64,000 nucleotides of DNA from Nitrososphaerota archaeon (lineage in GTDB: Archaea > Thermoproteota > Nitrososphaeria > Nitrososphaerales > Gagatemarchaeaceae), in assembly GCA_029785375.1 (NCBI GenBank), contig JAFLZV010000004.1, forward strand, positions 1 to 64,000. Reading direction: 5' to 3'. The notes under the pieces were generated by a model that saw only the letters and a list, made by a program, of their open reading frames with translations, was not told the origin of the DNA and ran no database searches. Shown here piece by piece: positions 8,306-16,765 of the stretch; the stretch's first letter is position 1; each line of letters begins with the position of its first letter. The position numbers and the translations under genes are program-made.

Positions 8306-9043
8306 TCACTCGGTCAGCCCCGGAACCCCCCTTACCTCGCGCGGACCAGCCTGTCCAGGTTGCCCCGAGGGGGCATCTGGAGGCGTAGTGCGGAGGACCG
8401 CGCGGAACGCTGCCTGACGGCCCCCGTTCCCTGCGTCCACGAGGGACCTCAGCAGGTTCGCAGTGTCTTCAGGACGCACTGAGCGGTAGGCGTGCAAGCC
8501 GAGGGACTTCGCGGTCCTGACGTTCTCCACGCTGTCGTCGACGAAGAGCGACTCCCCCGGCGAAGCCCCTGTGACATCCAGGGCGAGCTTGAAGAACCTC
8601 GGGTCGGGTTTCAGCAGCCCGTGCTCGAACGAGAGCACGGAGGAGTGGAAGAGGGAGCCGATCCTGAACTTCCTCTGAAGGGACGACCATACCTCCCTGG
8701 ACATGTTGCTCAGGGCGACGACCTCCATGGCGCCGGAGGCTTTGAGGTCCCTGACGGGCCCCCAGACCGGAGCTATCTTCTTCAACGCCGAGTCGAGAGC
8801 GTCTGAGAAGAGACGGTACGGCACCTCGTGACTTGCGGACTCTTCCAGCTCCAGGTGGTACTGCCTGAGCGTGATTTCGCCTCTGTCGAGCTTGATGCTG
8901 AGCCGCGTCAGGAGCCCGAAGACCTGTGCCTCGCCCATGCCGAGCCTTGGGGCCAGGGTCCGTGCGGTCGAGACCCAGGGCACCTCTATGAGGACCCCTC
9001 CCACGTCGCAGAAGAGGGTGGTCAGCCCCGACGGAGCTCTCAA
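8306..9043 (-). CDS. HAD-superfamily hydrolase
   Basis: A 245-residue haloacid-dehalogenase-like phosphatase. Motif I is LFCDVGGVLIE; here the second motif-I aspartate (DxD in phosphatases) is replaced by Gly, as in several epoxide-hydrolase or YihX-like HADs. Motif II is VVALSNMS, motif III the lysine in GLLKPDPRFF, motif IV SLFVDDSVENV. A cap domain lies at about residues 20-90. The chosen TTG start at 9043 leaves the N-terminus just before motif I and avoids overlap with the upstream gene. The last 45 residues are Pro/Gly/Arg rich and extend past the usual HAD end. The substrate cannot be told. Confidence 0.82.
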   Translation of the reverse strand: MRAPSGLTTLFCDVGGVLIEVPWVSTARTLAPRLGMGEAQVFGLLTRLSIKLDRGEITLRQYHLELEESASHEVPYRLFSDALDSALKKIAPVWGPVRDLKASGAMEVVALSNMSREVWSSLQRKFRIGSLFHSSVLSFEHGLLKPDPRFFKLALDVTGASPGESLFVDDSVENVRTAKSLGLHAYRSVRPEDTANLLRSLVDAGNGGRQAAFRAVLRTTPPDAPSGQPGQAGPREVRGVPGLTE

Positions 9044-9084
9044 TCGCAGGCGGCCGGCCCGCGGCGCACATAACGGTTCGGGGA

Positions 9085-9423
9085 CTAGAGCCTGTCGACC
9101 AGCTTCATCATTTCGGAGTAGTGGTGGTCGATTATCTCGGCGCCGCGCGTCCCCATCATCTGCTCCGCGTTCCGCCTGCATTCCGATATGGCCGCCACGA
9201 CCCCCTCCTTGGTGGGCGAGACATAGCTGACGCCGCACTGCGAGAAGACGTTCTCGACGAAGGTCTTGACCTGCCTCTTCAGCTGGTCGTCGGCGACCGG
9301 CTGGCGGAGGACGGCGGCGAACTCGGCGTTGGCGCTCTCAAAGCACTTCAGCAGCTCGTCTCTCACAAAGGTCGGCGTGACCTGGGAGTCAGGCACTTCG
9401 GGAGCCTTGTACCTAGACGGCAT
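9085..9423 (-). CDS. conserved-looking hypothetical protein, helical
   Basis: A 112-residue, mostly helical soluble protein beginning MPSRYKAPEVPDSQVTPTFV. It has three cysteines (in ELLKCFES, FSQCGVS, SECRRNA) but no metal motif. The ATG at 9423 lies about 24 nt from the centre of a TATA box shared with the divergent PLP/rhodanese gene, supporting this start over an upstream one at 9441. I recognise no family. Sharing a promoter with a sulfur-type gene may indicate a joint role, which is inference. Confidence 0.7.
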   Translation of the reverse strand: MPSRYKAPEVPDSQVTPTFVRDELLKCFESANAEFAAVLRQPVADDQLKRQVKTFVENVFSQCGVSYVSPTKEGVVAAISECRRNAEQMMGTRGAEIIDHHYSEMMKLVDRL

Positions 9424-9439
9424 TAAGCCAAGAGATAAC

Positions 9440-9453
9440 ATATGTTATATAAA
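9440..9453. promoter_or_regulatory. shared near-palindromic TATA box driving two divergent leaderless genes
   Basis: The element atgttatataaaga reads as a TATA box on both strands (centre about 9447). It is about 29 nt before the ATG at 9476 on the plus strand and about 24 nt before the ATG at 9423 on the minus strand, the normal archaeal TATA-to-start distance for leaderless messages in both directions. Confidence 0.65.
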
Positions 9454-9475
9454 GAGGCATGTGGAAAGCCCTTTC

Positions 9476-11017
9476 ATGCAGAAGACAGACGGCGATGTTG
9501 AGCTCCTCGCGCGGTTCGACTCGGAGGTGCTGGCGCGGGTTCCTCACCTTGCGGGCGGGAAGGCCGCCAACGCGACCCCGCTGGTAGAAGTGACTGGCGC
9601 GGTACTCGAGTGCGCCAAGGCGGAATATGGGCTGGACCTGTCCCCCGAAGGGGTCAGGGTGTTCGCCAAGATGGACTCAAAGCTCGCCGGGGGCTCCGTC
9701 AAGGTCAGGCCGGCGGTCGCGATCCTGCGTGAAGCCATAGCCAGCGGGAAGCTGACGAAGGGCCAGACGGTCTTCGAGGCTACGTCGGGGAACTTCGGCC
9801 TCGCCCTCGGGGAGATCGGGAAGCTCGGCTTGGACGTGGTGGCTCTAGTCTCCAGAAGGCTGCAGCAGGGGGTCACGGAGCGGCTGCGCGCGGAAGGGGT
9901 CAGACTCCTGAACCTGGACATCGACATATGCCCGGCTCCCGGGATGGTCGGCGACGAGGACGTGGCCATGGCGAAGGCGGTCGCCCAGGGCGTCAGACAG
10001 CAGCTCGAGGGACTGGGGTTCGACCCCAAACGCTTCGATGCCGTCAGGGGCGAGGCGGAGGCGCTCCTGGCCCGGCAGGACGCGATAGGGCTCGCTAAGG
10101 TGCTAGCCCGGGCCTACGGCGGGTTCTGCACCGAGCAGTACGACAACGAATTGAACGTGGAGGTCCACAGGACGGTGACAGGCCCTGAGGTGGACGCCCA
10201 GCTGGGGGAGAAAGGGCAGACTCTCGGAGAGGTCGACTTCGTCTGCGCGTTCGGCACCGGAGGGACGGCAACAGGGATAAGCAGGTACGTCGCCTCGCGG
10301 CATGGAAGGAAGGGGACGAGGGTGGTCTTTCCGCTTTCGGGGCAGGACGTCGCCGGCATCCGGACGAAGCAGAAGGCAGTCGGGCTGAAGTTCTACGAGC
10401 CGGGGGCCTACGCCGGAGAGCACGAGGCGGACTTCGAGGAAGCGAGCAGGGTCTTCGGGTTCTTCAACCGGAAGGGGTACGACGTCGGCGAGAGCGGGGC
10501 GCTCGCCCTGTATGCCACGATGCAGCTCCTCAACTACGGAGTGGGGAAGAAGTTCGTGGTCATGGTGGCCGACGGCTCCTCGAAATACATCTCCGAGGTG
10601 CAGGCCGTGGCCAGGAAGGGAAAGAGGGACCAGGTGAGGCTCAACGAGGCCGCATCGAGCATCGTAGAGTACGGCGGGGTGCTCTGGGTGCATAACAGCT
10701 TCACGCCCAGGGACGAGGGCGTCGAGATCATCGCGTCTTCACTGGGGGTCAGGAGGGAGTCGGTGAAGGTCGCCGACGCGAGGGACGTCCAGGCGGTCCT
10801 CAACGGGTCGGAGCCTTCAGATGAGTTCGGGGAACTCCTTCCCAAGGACGGGAAACCGCTGCTGCTGGTGTGCATGGCCGGGGGCACTTCGCTGATGATG
10901 GCCAAGGCGCTGGAGAGGAAGGGGGTGGCCGCGGAGAGCCTCGTCGGAGGGATCACAGGGCTGCCGGCATCGAGGGGGAGGCAGCCGCTCGAACTGGTCC
11001 AGAGAGCGAGGAGCTAG
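9476..11017 (+). CDS. PLP fold-type II enzyme (cysteine synthase-like) fused to a rhodanese-like domain
   Basis: A 513-residue protein. Residues about 1-380 resemble the cysteine synthase/threonine synthase family. GGSVKVRPA carries the PLP lysine, TSGNFGLALGEIG corresponds to the substrate loop (TSGNTG in CysK), and FGTGGTATGISRY is the phosphate-binding loop. The C-terminal part (from about 395) reads like a rhodanese: VADARDVQAVLNG, then CMAGGTSLMMAKAL, equivalent to the Cys-x-x-G-x-R/T active loop, then LVGGITGLPASRG. CysK enzymes join sulfide to an activated serine; rhodaneses carry persulfide sulfur on cysteine. A fusion could deliver sulfur directly to the PLP site, which is inference. 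The start at ATG 9476 is set by the TATA box 29 nt upstream. The next genes are the Apr operon. Confidence 0.8.
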   Translation: MQKTDGDVELLARFDSEVLARVPHLAGGKAANATPLVEVTGAVLECAKAEYGLDLSPEGVRVFAKMDSKLAGGSVKVRPAVAILREAIASGKLTKGQTVFEATSGNFGLALGEIGKLGLDVVALVSRRLQQGVTERLRAEGVRLLNLDIDICPAPGMVGDEDVAMAKAVAQGVRQQLEGLGFDPKRFDAVRGEAEALLARQDAIGLAKVLARAYGGFCTEQYDNELNVEVHRTVTGPEVDAQLGEKGQTLGEVDFVCAFGTGGTATGISRYVASRHGRKGTRVVFPLSGQDVAGIRTKQKAVGLKFYEPGAYAGEHEADFEEASRVFGFFNRKGYDVGESGALALYATMQLLNYGVGKKFVVMVADGSSKYISEVQAVARKGKRDQVRLNEAASSIVEYGGVLWVHNSFTPRDEGVEIIASSLGVRRESVKVADARDVQAVLNGSEPSDEFGELLPKDGKPLLLVCMAGGTSLMMAKALERKGVAAESLVGGITGLPASRGRQPLELVQRARS

Positions 11018-11133
11018 CGGCGCGACGAAGCGCCCTGACTCGGCGTGACAGTCGTGCCCCGGGTCCGGCCGTCTCCCATGCGAAGGACGCCGCAAAGTCA
11101 GGCCCTGCCGGGGGTCGCCTTCGCAGCGAAAAG

Positions 11134-11148
11134 CGATTAATAATTCGG
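11134..11148 (+). promoter_or_regulatory. putative promoter of the apr operon
   Basis: An AT-rich stretch gattaataattcgg stands out in very GC-rich surroundings about 70 nt before the first gene. It would start a transcript near 11165 with a leader of about 45 nt containing GGGGGGACGGAG, a good ribosome-binding site 5 nt before TTG 11210. Confidence 0.5.
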
Positions 11149-11209
11149 AAAACCGCGTCTTTACGCAAGTGATGCGGCAGTTGGCGCGAACCGGGGGGAC
11201 GGAGTAGCG

Positions 11210-11953
11210 TTGTCGTTCATGGACCTGCCCGTGGCAAACGCCCTCATCGACCTGGGGAGCGTCGTGGTCCTGCTCGCGGTAGTCGCTGGCGCGCTGTACA
11301 AGCTGAAAGGTGGGTCCGCGCATCACTTCGACAGGTGGGACGTGCTGAAGCCGCCCACGAAAGCGGACGTCCCGAAGGGGACGTCGCTGAAGAGCTTCTC
11401 CACGGTCCTGTTCCGCGACGTGTTCACCACCAAGGTCCTAGACTCGTGCAGCAGGTTGAAGCGGGGGGCCCACCTCGCCATCTTCTGGGGCTTCGTCTTT
11501 CTGGGCATATCGACGACGCTGGCGTTCATCACCAACCCCGACAACAGGGTCTTGCCACTGACAAACCCCGTGAAGGTCTTCGGGAACGCGGGGGGGCTGC
11601 TGATCGTGATCGGGTTCGTCTTCATGTTCCACGTCAGGTACCGCGAGCACGCCCCCGTGTGGCGGCTGACCCGGTCCGACTTGTTCATGCTCACCCTCTT
11701 CCTGGCGGTCGTCACGGGGTTCGTCACACAGCAGGCGGTCTACTCGGCGGGGGGGTCTCTCTGGGTCTCTGACGCCTTCTGGGTCCACATGGCCTTCGTG
11801 GTGGTCCTGCTCGCCACGGCTCCCTTCACGAAGTTCTTCCACGCCGTCTCCAAGCCGCTCTCTATCTTCCATGATGAAGTCGACGCCAGGCTGGGGAGGG
11901 AACCTGTCCTCCCGGTGCCCGCCGCGGAGACCAGGGAGGCAGGGCAGGCCTAG
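11210..11953 (+). CDS. membrane haem-b type subunit (HdrE/QmoC/NarI-like), putative Apr membrane anchor
   Basis: A 247-residue membrane protein with five predicted helices at about residues 7-31, 86-108, 124-144, 156-178 and 188-210. Histidines at H88, H141, H193 and H211 sit at helix ends, as for the haem-b ligands of the nitrate reductase gamma/HdrE/QmoC C-terminal family. The segment FRDVFTTKVLDSCSRLKRGA before helix 2 is also typical. The TTG start is chosen because GGAG lies 5 nt upstream; ATG 11219 is possible. The stop overlaps the aprB start by 1 nt (TAGTG), so it is translationally coupled to AprBA and probably exchanges electrons between it and quinone. That role is inferred from context. 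Confidence 0.8.
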   Translation: MSFMDLPVANALIDLGSVVVLLAVVAGALYKLKGGSAHHFDRWDVLKPPTKADVPKGTSLKSFSTVLFRDVFTTKVLDSCSRLKRGAHLAIFWGFVFLGISTTLAFITNPDNRVLPLTNPVKVFGNAGGLLIVIGFVFMFHVRYREHAPVWRLTRSDLFMLTLFLAVVTGFVTQQAVYSAGGSLWVSDAFWVHMAFVVVLLATAPFTKFFHAVSKPLSIFHDEVDARLGREPVLPVPAAETREAGQA

Positions 11954-12405
11954 TGCCGACCTACGTGGACCCGAACAAGTGCGACGGCTGCGGCAAGTGC
12001 GTCGACATCTGTCCCAGCGACATAATGCACCTTTCGAACAGCGTCTTTGGTGGGAGGAAGGCCTACAACGTCGAGCCTGACTACTGCTGGGAGTGCTACT
12101 CCTGTGTGAAGGAATGCCCCCAGCACGCAATAGACATGAGGGGGTACGCGGACTTCAACCCCCTTAACCACAAGCTGACAGTCCTGAGGGACAAGGAAAA
12201 GAACTCCGTGAGCTGGAAGCTGAAGTACAGGAACGGGACGAAGAAGGAGTTCGAATTCCCGATCCGCACAACGCCGTGGGGGTCTATCCCCCCGGCGCAG
12301 AGCCATCCGGCTCCCACCCGAGAGCAGTTCGGCTCGCAGCTCCTCGCCCACGAGCCGGAGTACCTGAAGTCGGAGAGGGGCCTTGTCACGGTGACGACAC
12401 GATGA
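11953..12405 (+). CDS. aprB: adenylylsulfate reductase beta subunit
   Basis: A 150-residue two-[4Fe-4S] ferredoxin-type subunit, the usual AprB length. Cluster ligands are C10, C13, C16 and C20 (KCDGCGKCVDICP) and C45, C48, C51 and C55 (CWECYSCVKECPQHAIDMRGY). After the ferredoxin part comes a beta segment (WKLKYRNGTKKEFEFPI) and the RTTPWGSI motif found in AprB tails that wrap around AprA. AprB carries electrons between the FAD of AprA and the membrane partner. The GTG start overlaps the preceding stop. The alpha subunit follows after 22 nt. Confidence 0.95.
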   Translation: MPTYVDPNKCDGCGKCVDICPSDIMHLSNSVFGGRKAYNVEPDYCWECYSCVKECPQHAIDMRGYADFNPLNHKLTVLRDKEKNSVSWKLKYRNGTKKEFEFPIRTTPWGSIPPAQSHPAPTREQFGSQLLAHEPEYLKSERGLVTVTTR

Positions 12406-12427
12406 CGCTTCCGCACGGTCCTGGAGG

Positions 12428-14266
12428 ATGCTGCTTCTGAAGACGAAGACGGTGGACTGCGACGTCCTCGTCGTGGGAGGCGGGATGGCTGGATGCGGCG
12501 CTGCCTACGAGGCGAGGTACTGGGGGCGGGACCTCAAGATAGTCGTCGTCGAGAAGGGGCACATAGAGAGGAGCGGCGCAGTCGCCATGGGCCTTTCAGC
12601 AATCAATTGCTACATGGGGATGCGGTGGAACGAGAACACCCCCGAGGACTTCGTCAGATACGCCCGGAACGACCTGATGGGGCTGGTGAGGGAGGACCTC
12701 GTCTTCGACATCGCGAGGCACGTAGACGCGACCGTGCACCTGTTCGAAGAGTGGGGGCTCCCCATCGTCTACGACGAGCAGACGAAGAGGTACAAGCGGG
12801 AAGGGCGGTGGCAGATCCTGATACACGGGGAGTCGTACAAGCCGATAGTCGCCGAGGCGGCCACGAAGTCCGCCACGGAAGTGTACAACAGGGTGATGGT
12901 CACCCACCTCCTGACGGACGAGGAGGACGGCGGAAGGATAGCGGGGGCGGTCGGGATAGGGGTGAGGGACGGAGCGTTCTACGTCTTCAGGGCGAAGGCG
13001 GTGATAGTCTGCGCTGGGGGGGCGACCCATGTGTTCAGGCCCAGGTCGGTAGGCGAGGGGGCAGGGAGGACCTGGTACTCTCCCTGGAGCACGGGGTCGG
13101 CCTACGCCCTGCTGGTCGAGGCGGGAGCCGAGATGACGCAGATGGAGAACAAGCTGGTGGTGACCCGCTTCAAGGACGGGTACGGTCCGGTGGGAGCGTG
13201 GTTCTTGGCGCTGAAGGCGAAGGCGTCCAACGCCTACGGCGAGGACTACGAGATGAAGTACAAGGAGGAGCAGCGCGCGCTCTACGGGGACTACGTGGAC
13301 GCCAAACCCTTCCCGACCTGCCTGAGGAACGACGCGATGCTCCGGGAGATCAGGGCGGGACGGAGCCCTATCTACATCCACACGGAGAAGGTCCTCGACA
13401 CCAGGGAGAAGGAAGAGCTCGGCCAGGAGGACTTCCTCGACATGACCATGAGCCAGACCATAGTGTGGGCGTCACAGAACATCGACCCAAAGGTTCGTCC
13501 GTCCGAGCTGCTCCCGTCTGAGCCGTACATCATGGGCTCGCATGCGACCTGTTCGGGAGCCTGGGTCAGCGGACCGGCCGACCTTTCGCCGAAGGAGTGC
13601 TTCTGGGGGTACAACAGGATGACCACAGTGCAGGGGCTGTTCGGGGCCGGGGATACCGTAGGCGGCTCGGCGCACAAGTTTTCTTCAGGCTCCTTCACGG
13701 AAGGGCGGCTCGCAGGGAAGGCGGCGGTCGCCTACATATCGGAGCGGGTCGCGGACCGGAAGCCTTCGGTGACTGAAAAGAAGGTCGAAGCCTTCAGAGA
13801 TGAGATCTTCCAGCCCGTGAAGACGTTCAGGCTCGGACGGAACATGATCACGAAGGGGACAGTGTCCCCGTTCTGCATCTATCCCGACCAGGGGGTCGTT
13901 CGCCTGGAGAAGATAATGGGCGAGTACGTCGGAGGATGGGGCTCGTTCTACACCACCAACGAGGTGCTGCTCGGCAGAGGGTTGGAGCTGCTGGAGATGC
14001 TCAGGGAGGACCTCGACCATCTGGGAGCCGAGGACCTGCATCAGCTGCAGAGGGCCTGGGAGCTCCACCACAGAGTGGTGACCGCAGAGGCCGTGCTCAG
14101 ACACACCCTGTTCAGGAAGGAGACGAGATGGCCCGGGTACTGCTACCGGTCGGACTACCCGGCGCTGGATGAGAAGAACTGGCATGTGTTCGTCAACTCC
14201 AGGTACGACCCCTCGACCGGGGGATGGTCGCTCTTCACCCGGCCTTGCACCAGGCTGGTATCCTGA
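12428..14266 (+). CDS. aprA: adenylylsulfate (APS) reductase alpha subunit
   Basis: A 612-residue flavoprotein of the fumarate reductase/succinate dehydrogenase superfamily, clearly on the AprA branch. The FAD dinucleotide fold is VLVVGGGMAGCGAA (about residues 14-27). AprA-typical blocks are RSGAVAMGLSAIN, DLMGLVREDLVFD, LFEEWGLPI, RFKDGYGPVGAWF, PTCLRNDAMLREIRAGR, LPSEPYIMGSHATCSGAW and GSAHKFSSGSFTEGRLAGK. AprA interconverts APS and sulfite plus AMP at the FAD in the cytoplasm; bacterial and archaeal versions work in sulfate reduction or, in reverse, sulfite oxidation. No sulfate adenylyltransferase, Dsr or complete Qmo genes lie in the window, so direction is open. The alpha subunit of a known archaeal sulfate reducer is somewhat longer. 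Confidence 0.95.
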   Translation: MLLLKTKTVDCDVLVVGGGMAGCGAAYEARYWGRDLKIVVVEKGHIERSGAVAMGLSAINCYMGMRWNENTPEDFVRYARNDLMGLVREDLVFDIARHVDATVHLFEEWGLPIVYDEQTKRYKREGRWQILIHGESYKPIVAEAATKSATEVYNRVMVTHLLTDEEDGGRIAGAVGIGVRDGAFYVFRAKAVIVCAGGATHVFRPRSVGEGAGRTWYSPWSTGSAYALLVEAGAEMTQMENKLVVTRFKDGYGPVGAWFLALKAKASNAYGEDYEMKYKEEQRALYGDYVDAKPFPTCLRNDAMLREIRAGRSPIYIHTEKVLDTREKEELGQEDFLDMTMSQTIVWASQNIDPKVRPSELLPSEPYIMGSHATCSGAWVSGPADLSPKECFWGYNRMTTVQGLFGAGDTVGGSAHKFSSGSFTEGRLAGKAAVAYISERVADRKPSVTEKKVEAFRDEIFQPVKTFRLGRNMITKGTVSPFCIYPDQGVVRLEKIMGEYVGGWGSFYTTNEVLLGRGLELLEMLREDLDHLGAEDLHQLQRAWELHHRVVTAEAVLRHTLFRKETRWPGYCYRSDYPALDEKNWHVFVNSRYDPSTGGWSLFTRPCTRLVS

Positions 14267-14330
14267 CGGTGCGAGCGCAGGCCACCACCCTCTGCCGTGG
14301 ATCGGGACTGCTTCGGTAACAGTTTAGGAC

Positions 14331-16055
14331 ATGCGGCTCCCTGGCCGTGGGATGGAGCGTCCAGAAGACCCCCGCGAGACCCTCGCGAGACTTGCAAAGA
14401 GCTACTGGGAGGAGAGGATGTCTAACGAGCCGCTTTCGGCGACCGCCCTCGGCGACCGCAGGTTCGACGACAGGCTCCCAGACATCACGCCGGAAGGGAG
14501 GGACCGGGTCCGCAGGCAGTATGCGGAGGTGGTGCGAAGATGCGAGGCCATCCCCGAGAAGGGTCTGCCAGCCGAGGAGCGCCTCACCAGGACCGCGCTC
14601 ATGGTAGACGCCAGCGCCGCGGCAGACTACCTCTCATGCGGCCTCGACGACTGGGTCGTCGATCCTCTGGGCGGACCCCAGGTGGAGCTCCTGAACGTCG
14701 AGTCGTATCAGCCCGTCCGGACCTTTGACGAGGGGGCCTCGATGGTAAGGCGGTGGCAGGCAATCGGAACCCACCTCGCTCAGCACGTCGCCAACCTCAG
14801 AGCGGGGGCATCGGCACGGAAGATGGCGGTCAGAGAGGAGGTGGAGAAGGTGGTGGATGAGCTAGCAGACCTGCTGGCGAAGCCCGACAGGGAATGGGCT
14901 CTCCTCAGACCCCTTTCCACATCCCATGACGACTGGACCGAGGGGCAGAGGCGCGAGTTCAGGGCGGGGCTGGAAGGTGCAGTCGGGAGGCAGGCCAGGC
15001 CCGCGTTCACCGGGTATCTCGAGTTCCTGAAGGCGGAGATACTCCCCAGGGCCAGGCCTGGGGAGAAAGCCGGCATCATGCACATCCCCGGAGGGAAGGA
15101 GGCATACCTCAAGCTCGTCCGGGTACACACTTCGATGGACCTGGCCGCTGAGGAGGTCCACCTGACCGGGCTCAAGGAGGTGGAGAGGATTGACGGGGAG
15201 ATGGAGCGGCTCGGCAAGAAACTCTTCGGGGCCTCCAGGCTAAAGGAAACGCTCGACAGGCTGCGGACAGACCCTTCGCTGTACTTCGACAGCAGGGACG
15301 AAGTCGAGGAGGCGGCCGAGTCAGCGCTTTCAAGGGCGAACGCGGCGATATCGAAGTGGTTCGGGCGGCTCCCGAAGACCCCCTGCGAGGTCGTCAGGAT
15401 GGAGGAGCATGAGGAGAAGCACTCGACGATAGCGTACTACCGGCAGCCAGCCGCCGACGGCTCCAGGCCCGGGAGGTATTACATCAACACCTCCGAGCCG
15501 CGGACCAGGCCGAGGTACGAGGCTGAGGCGCTCGCCTTCCACGAGTCGGTCCCAGGGCACCACCTCCAGATCGCCATAGCGCAGGAGCTGGAAGGGATCC
15601 CGGAGTTCAGGAAGAACAGCGGGGTGACCGCGTTCATAGAAGGGTGGGGGCTGTATGCGGAGAGACTCGCGGACGAGATGGGGCTGTATTCTTCAGACCT
15701 CAGTCGCTTGGGCATCCTCTCCTACGACGCGTGGAGAGCCTGCAGGCTCGTCGTGGACACCGGGATGCACGCGATGGGTTGGAGCAGGGAGCGAGCCATC
15801 CGGTTCATGACGGAGAACACAGCGCTGGCCAGGAACAACATCGTCAACGAGGTGGACAGGTACATCACCTGGCCCGGCCAGGCGCTCGCCTATAAGACCG
15901 GACAACTGGAGATCCTCAAGCTCCGGAACGAGTCCCAGGGGAGGCTCGGGCCGAAGTTCGACGCGCGGAGGTTCCATGACTCCGTCCTCGGGAGAGGTGC
16001 GATCCCTCTGAAAGCCCTGAGGGAGGCCGTGGAACGCGACACCGGTGGACTCTAG
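14331..16055 (+). CDS. DUF885-family metallopeptidase-like protein
   Basis: A 574-residue soluble protein of the DUF885 family. The zinc-binding helix is AFHESVPGHHLQIAIAQ (HExxxGHH variant, about residues 400-417), followed by FIEGWGLYAERLADEMG, whose Glu is a likely third ligand. The N-terminal half is long and helical, as in other members (usually 550-600 residues). Members are thought to be metal-dependent carboxypeptidase-like enzymes. ATG 14331 is used; ATG 14352 is also possible. It follows aprA by 64 nt on the same strand but has no evident link to sulfur metabolism. Its stop abuts the decayed methyltransferase. Confidence 0.85.
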   Translation: MRLPGRGMERPEDPRETLARLAKSYWEERMSNEPLSATALGDRRFDDRLPDITPEGRDRVRRQYAEVVRRCEAIPEKGLPAEERLTRTALMVDASAAADYLSCGLDDWVVDPLGGPQVELLNVESYQPVRTFDEGASMVRRWQAIGTHLAQHVANLRAGASARKMAVREEVEKVVDELADLLAKPDREWALLRPLSTSHDDWTEGQRREFRAGLEGAVGRQARPAFTGYLEFLKAEILPRARPGEKAGIMHIPGGKEAYLKLVRVHTSMDLAAEEVHLTGLKEVERIDGEMERLGKKLFGASRLKETLDRLRTDPSLYFDSRDEVEEAAESALSRANAAISKWFGRLPKTPCEVVRMEEHEEKHSTIAYYRQPAADGSRPGRYYINTSEPRTRPRYEAEALAFHESVPGHHLQIAIAQELEGIPEFRKNSGVTAFIEGWGLYAERLADEMGLYSSDLSRLGILSYDAWRACRLVVDTGMHAMGWSRERAIRFMTENTALARNNIVNEVDRYITWPGQALAYKTGQLEILKLRNESQGRLGPKFDARRFHDSVLGRGAIPLKALREAVERDTGGL

Positions 16056-16684
16056 GTGGACGTGCACCGCGGAGTAGCGATCAAAGGCGCATCGCTGAAC
16101 TGGTACCAGGACAGGAAGGTCGAAGAAGACGTCGTCCTCTTCGCCGAGAGGCTCCATGCGGGACGCCTCTCGAAGGTCCTCGACTTCGGCTGCGGCACGG
16201 GAAGGAACACGGTCTACCCTTGCCAGGATGGGATTCGAGGTGCACGGCTTCGAATGGTCTACTGCGTCGGTCACCCCCTGCAGGCGAGAGCCCTCCAGAC
16301 CGGGCCTGGAAGAGGACGCCCCCGTCTGGGACATGAACAGGACCCCCTCCCCGTATCCCGACAAGGGGCTTGGGCATCCTAGTCATGGAGGTGATGCACC
16401 GCGCATGCGCGGACAACGTCATGCGGATCGCGGCTGAGATCACCCGCCTTACGAGGAGCGGCGGGCTCCTGTACGTGGAGTCTCCAGCCTATGTAGCCCA
16501 CAAACCCCAGTCCTACACCGAGCCCGGGCCCGGGACGTATGTACCGGCGGGCGGAGACGAGCAAAGCGTCCCGCATCATTACTTCAAGAAAGAGGATCCC
16601 TCTCCCTCTTCTCCGGCTTCGACCCGCTTGACCCTGAGCGTGAAATGCGGCTACAACTACTGCCTTACGGCGCGACGAAGGTAA
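16056..16684 (+). pseudogene. decayed class I SAM-dependent methyltransferase
   Basis: Pieces of one methyltransferase occur in order but in different frames. Frame one from GTG 16056 gives NWYQDRKVEEDVVLF and motif I KVLDFGCGTGRNTVY. Near 16217 the continuation LARMGFEVHGFEWSTASVT is in the next frame. Near 16368 the frame changes again for ILVMEVMHRACADNVMRIAA and SGGLLYVESPAY, ending PGTYVPAGGDEQSVPHHYFKKED. LFSGFDPLD needs a further shift near 16595, and GYNYCLTARRR restores the previous frame. At least four indels disrupt the gene, so no full enzyme can be made. Sequencing error could explain one or two but hardly all. It abuts the DUF885 stop (TAG then GTG). Confidence 0.85.
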
Positions 16685-16765
16685 AGCATGGGAACTGGAA
16701 GGCCGCGAGGATGCGGTGGGGCCGGGCAACTAGTCTTTTATCGCTCTGGTCCCCGTCCCCGACCC

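Noticed and set aside
11210-14266. Complete dissimilatory sulfate-reduction cluster
   Set aside because: No sat, dsr or full qmo genes are visible; only AprBA with a membrane subunit can be supported.
14331-16055. DUF885 gene as part of the sulfur operon
   Set aside because: Same strand and close, but a peptidase family with no known sulfur role; co-transcription may be incidental.
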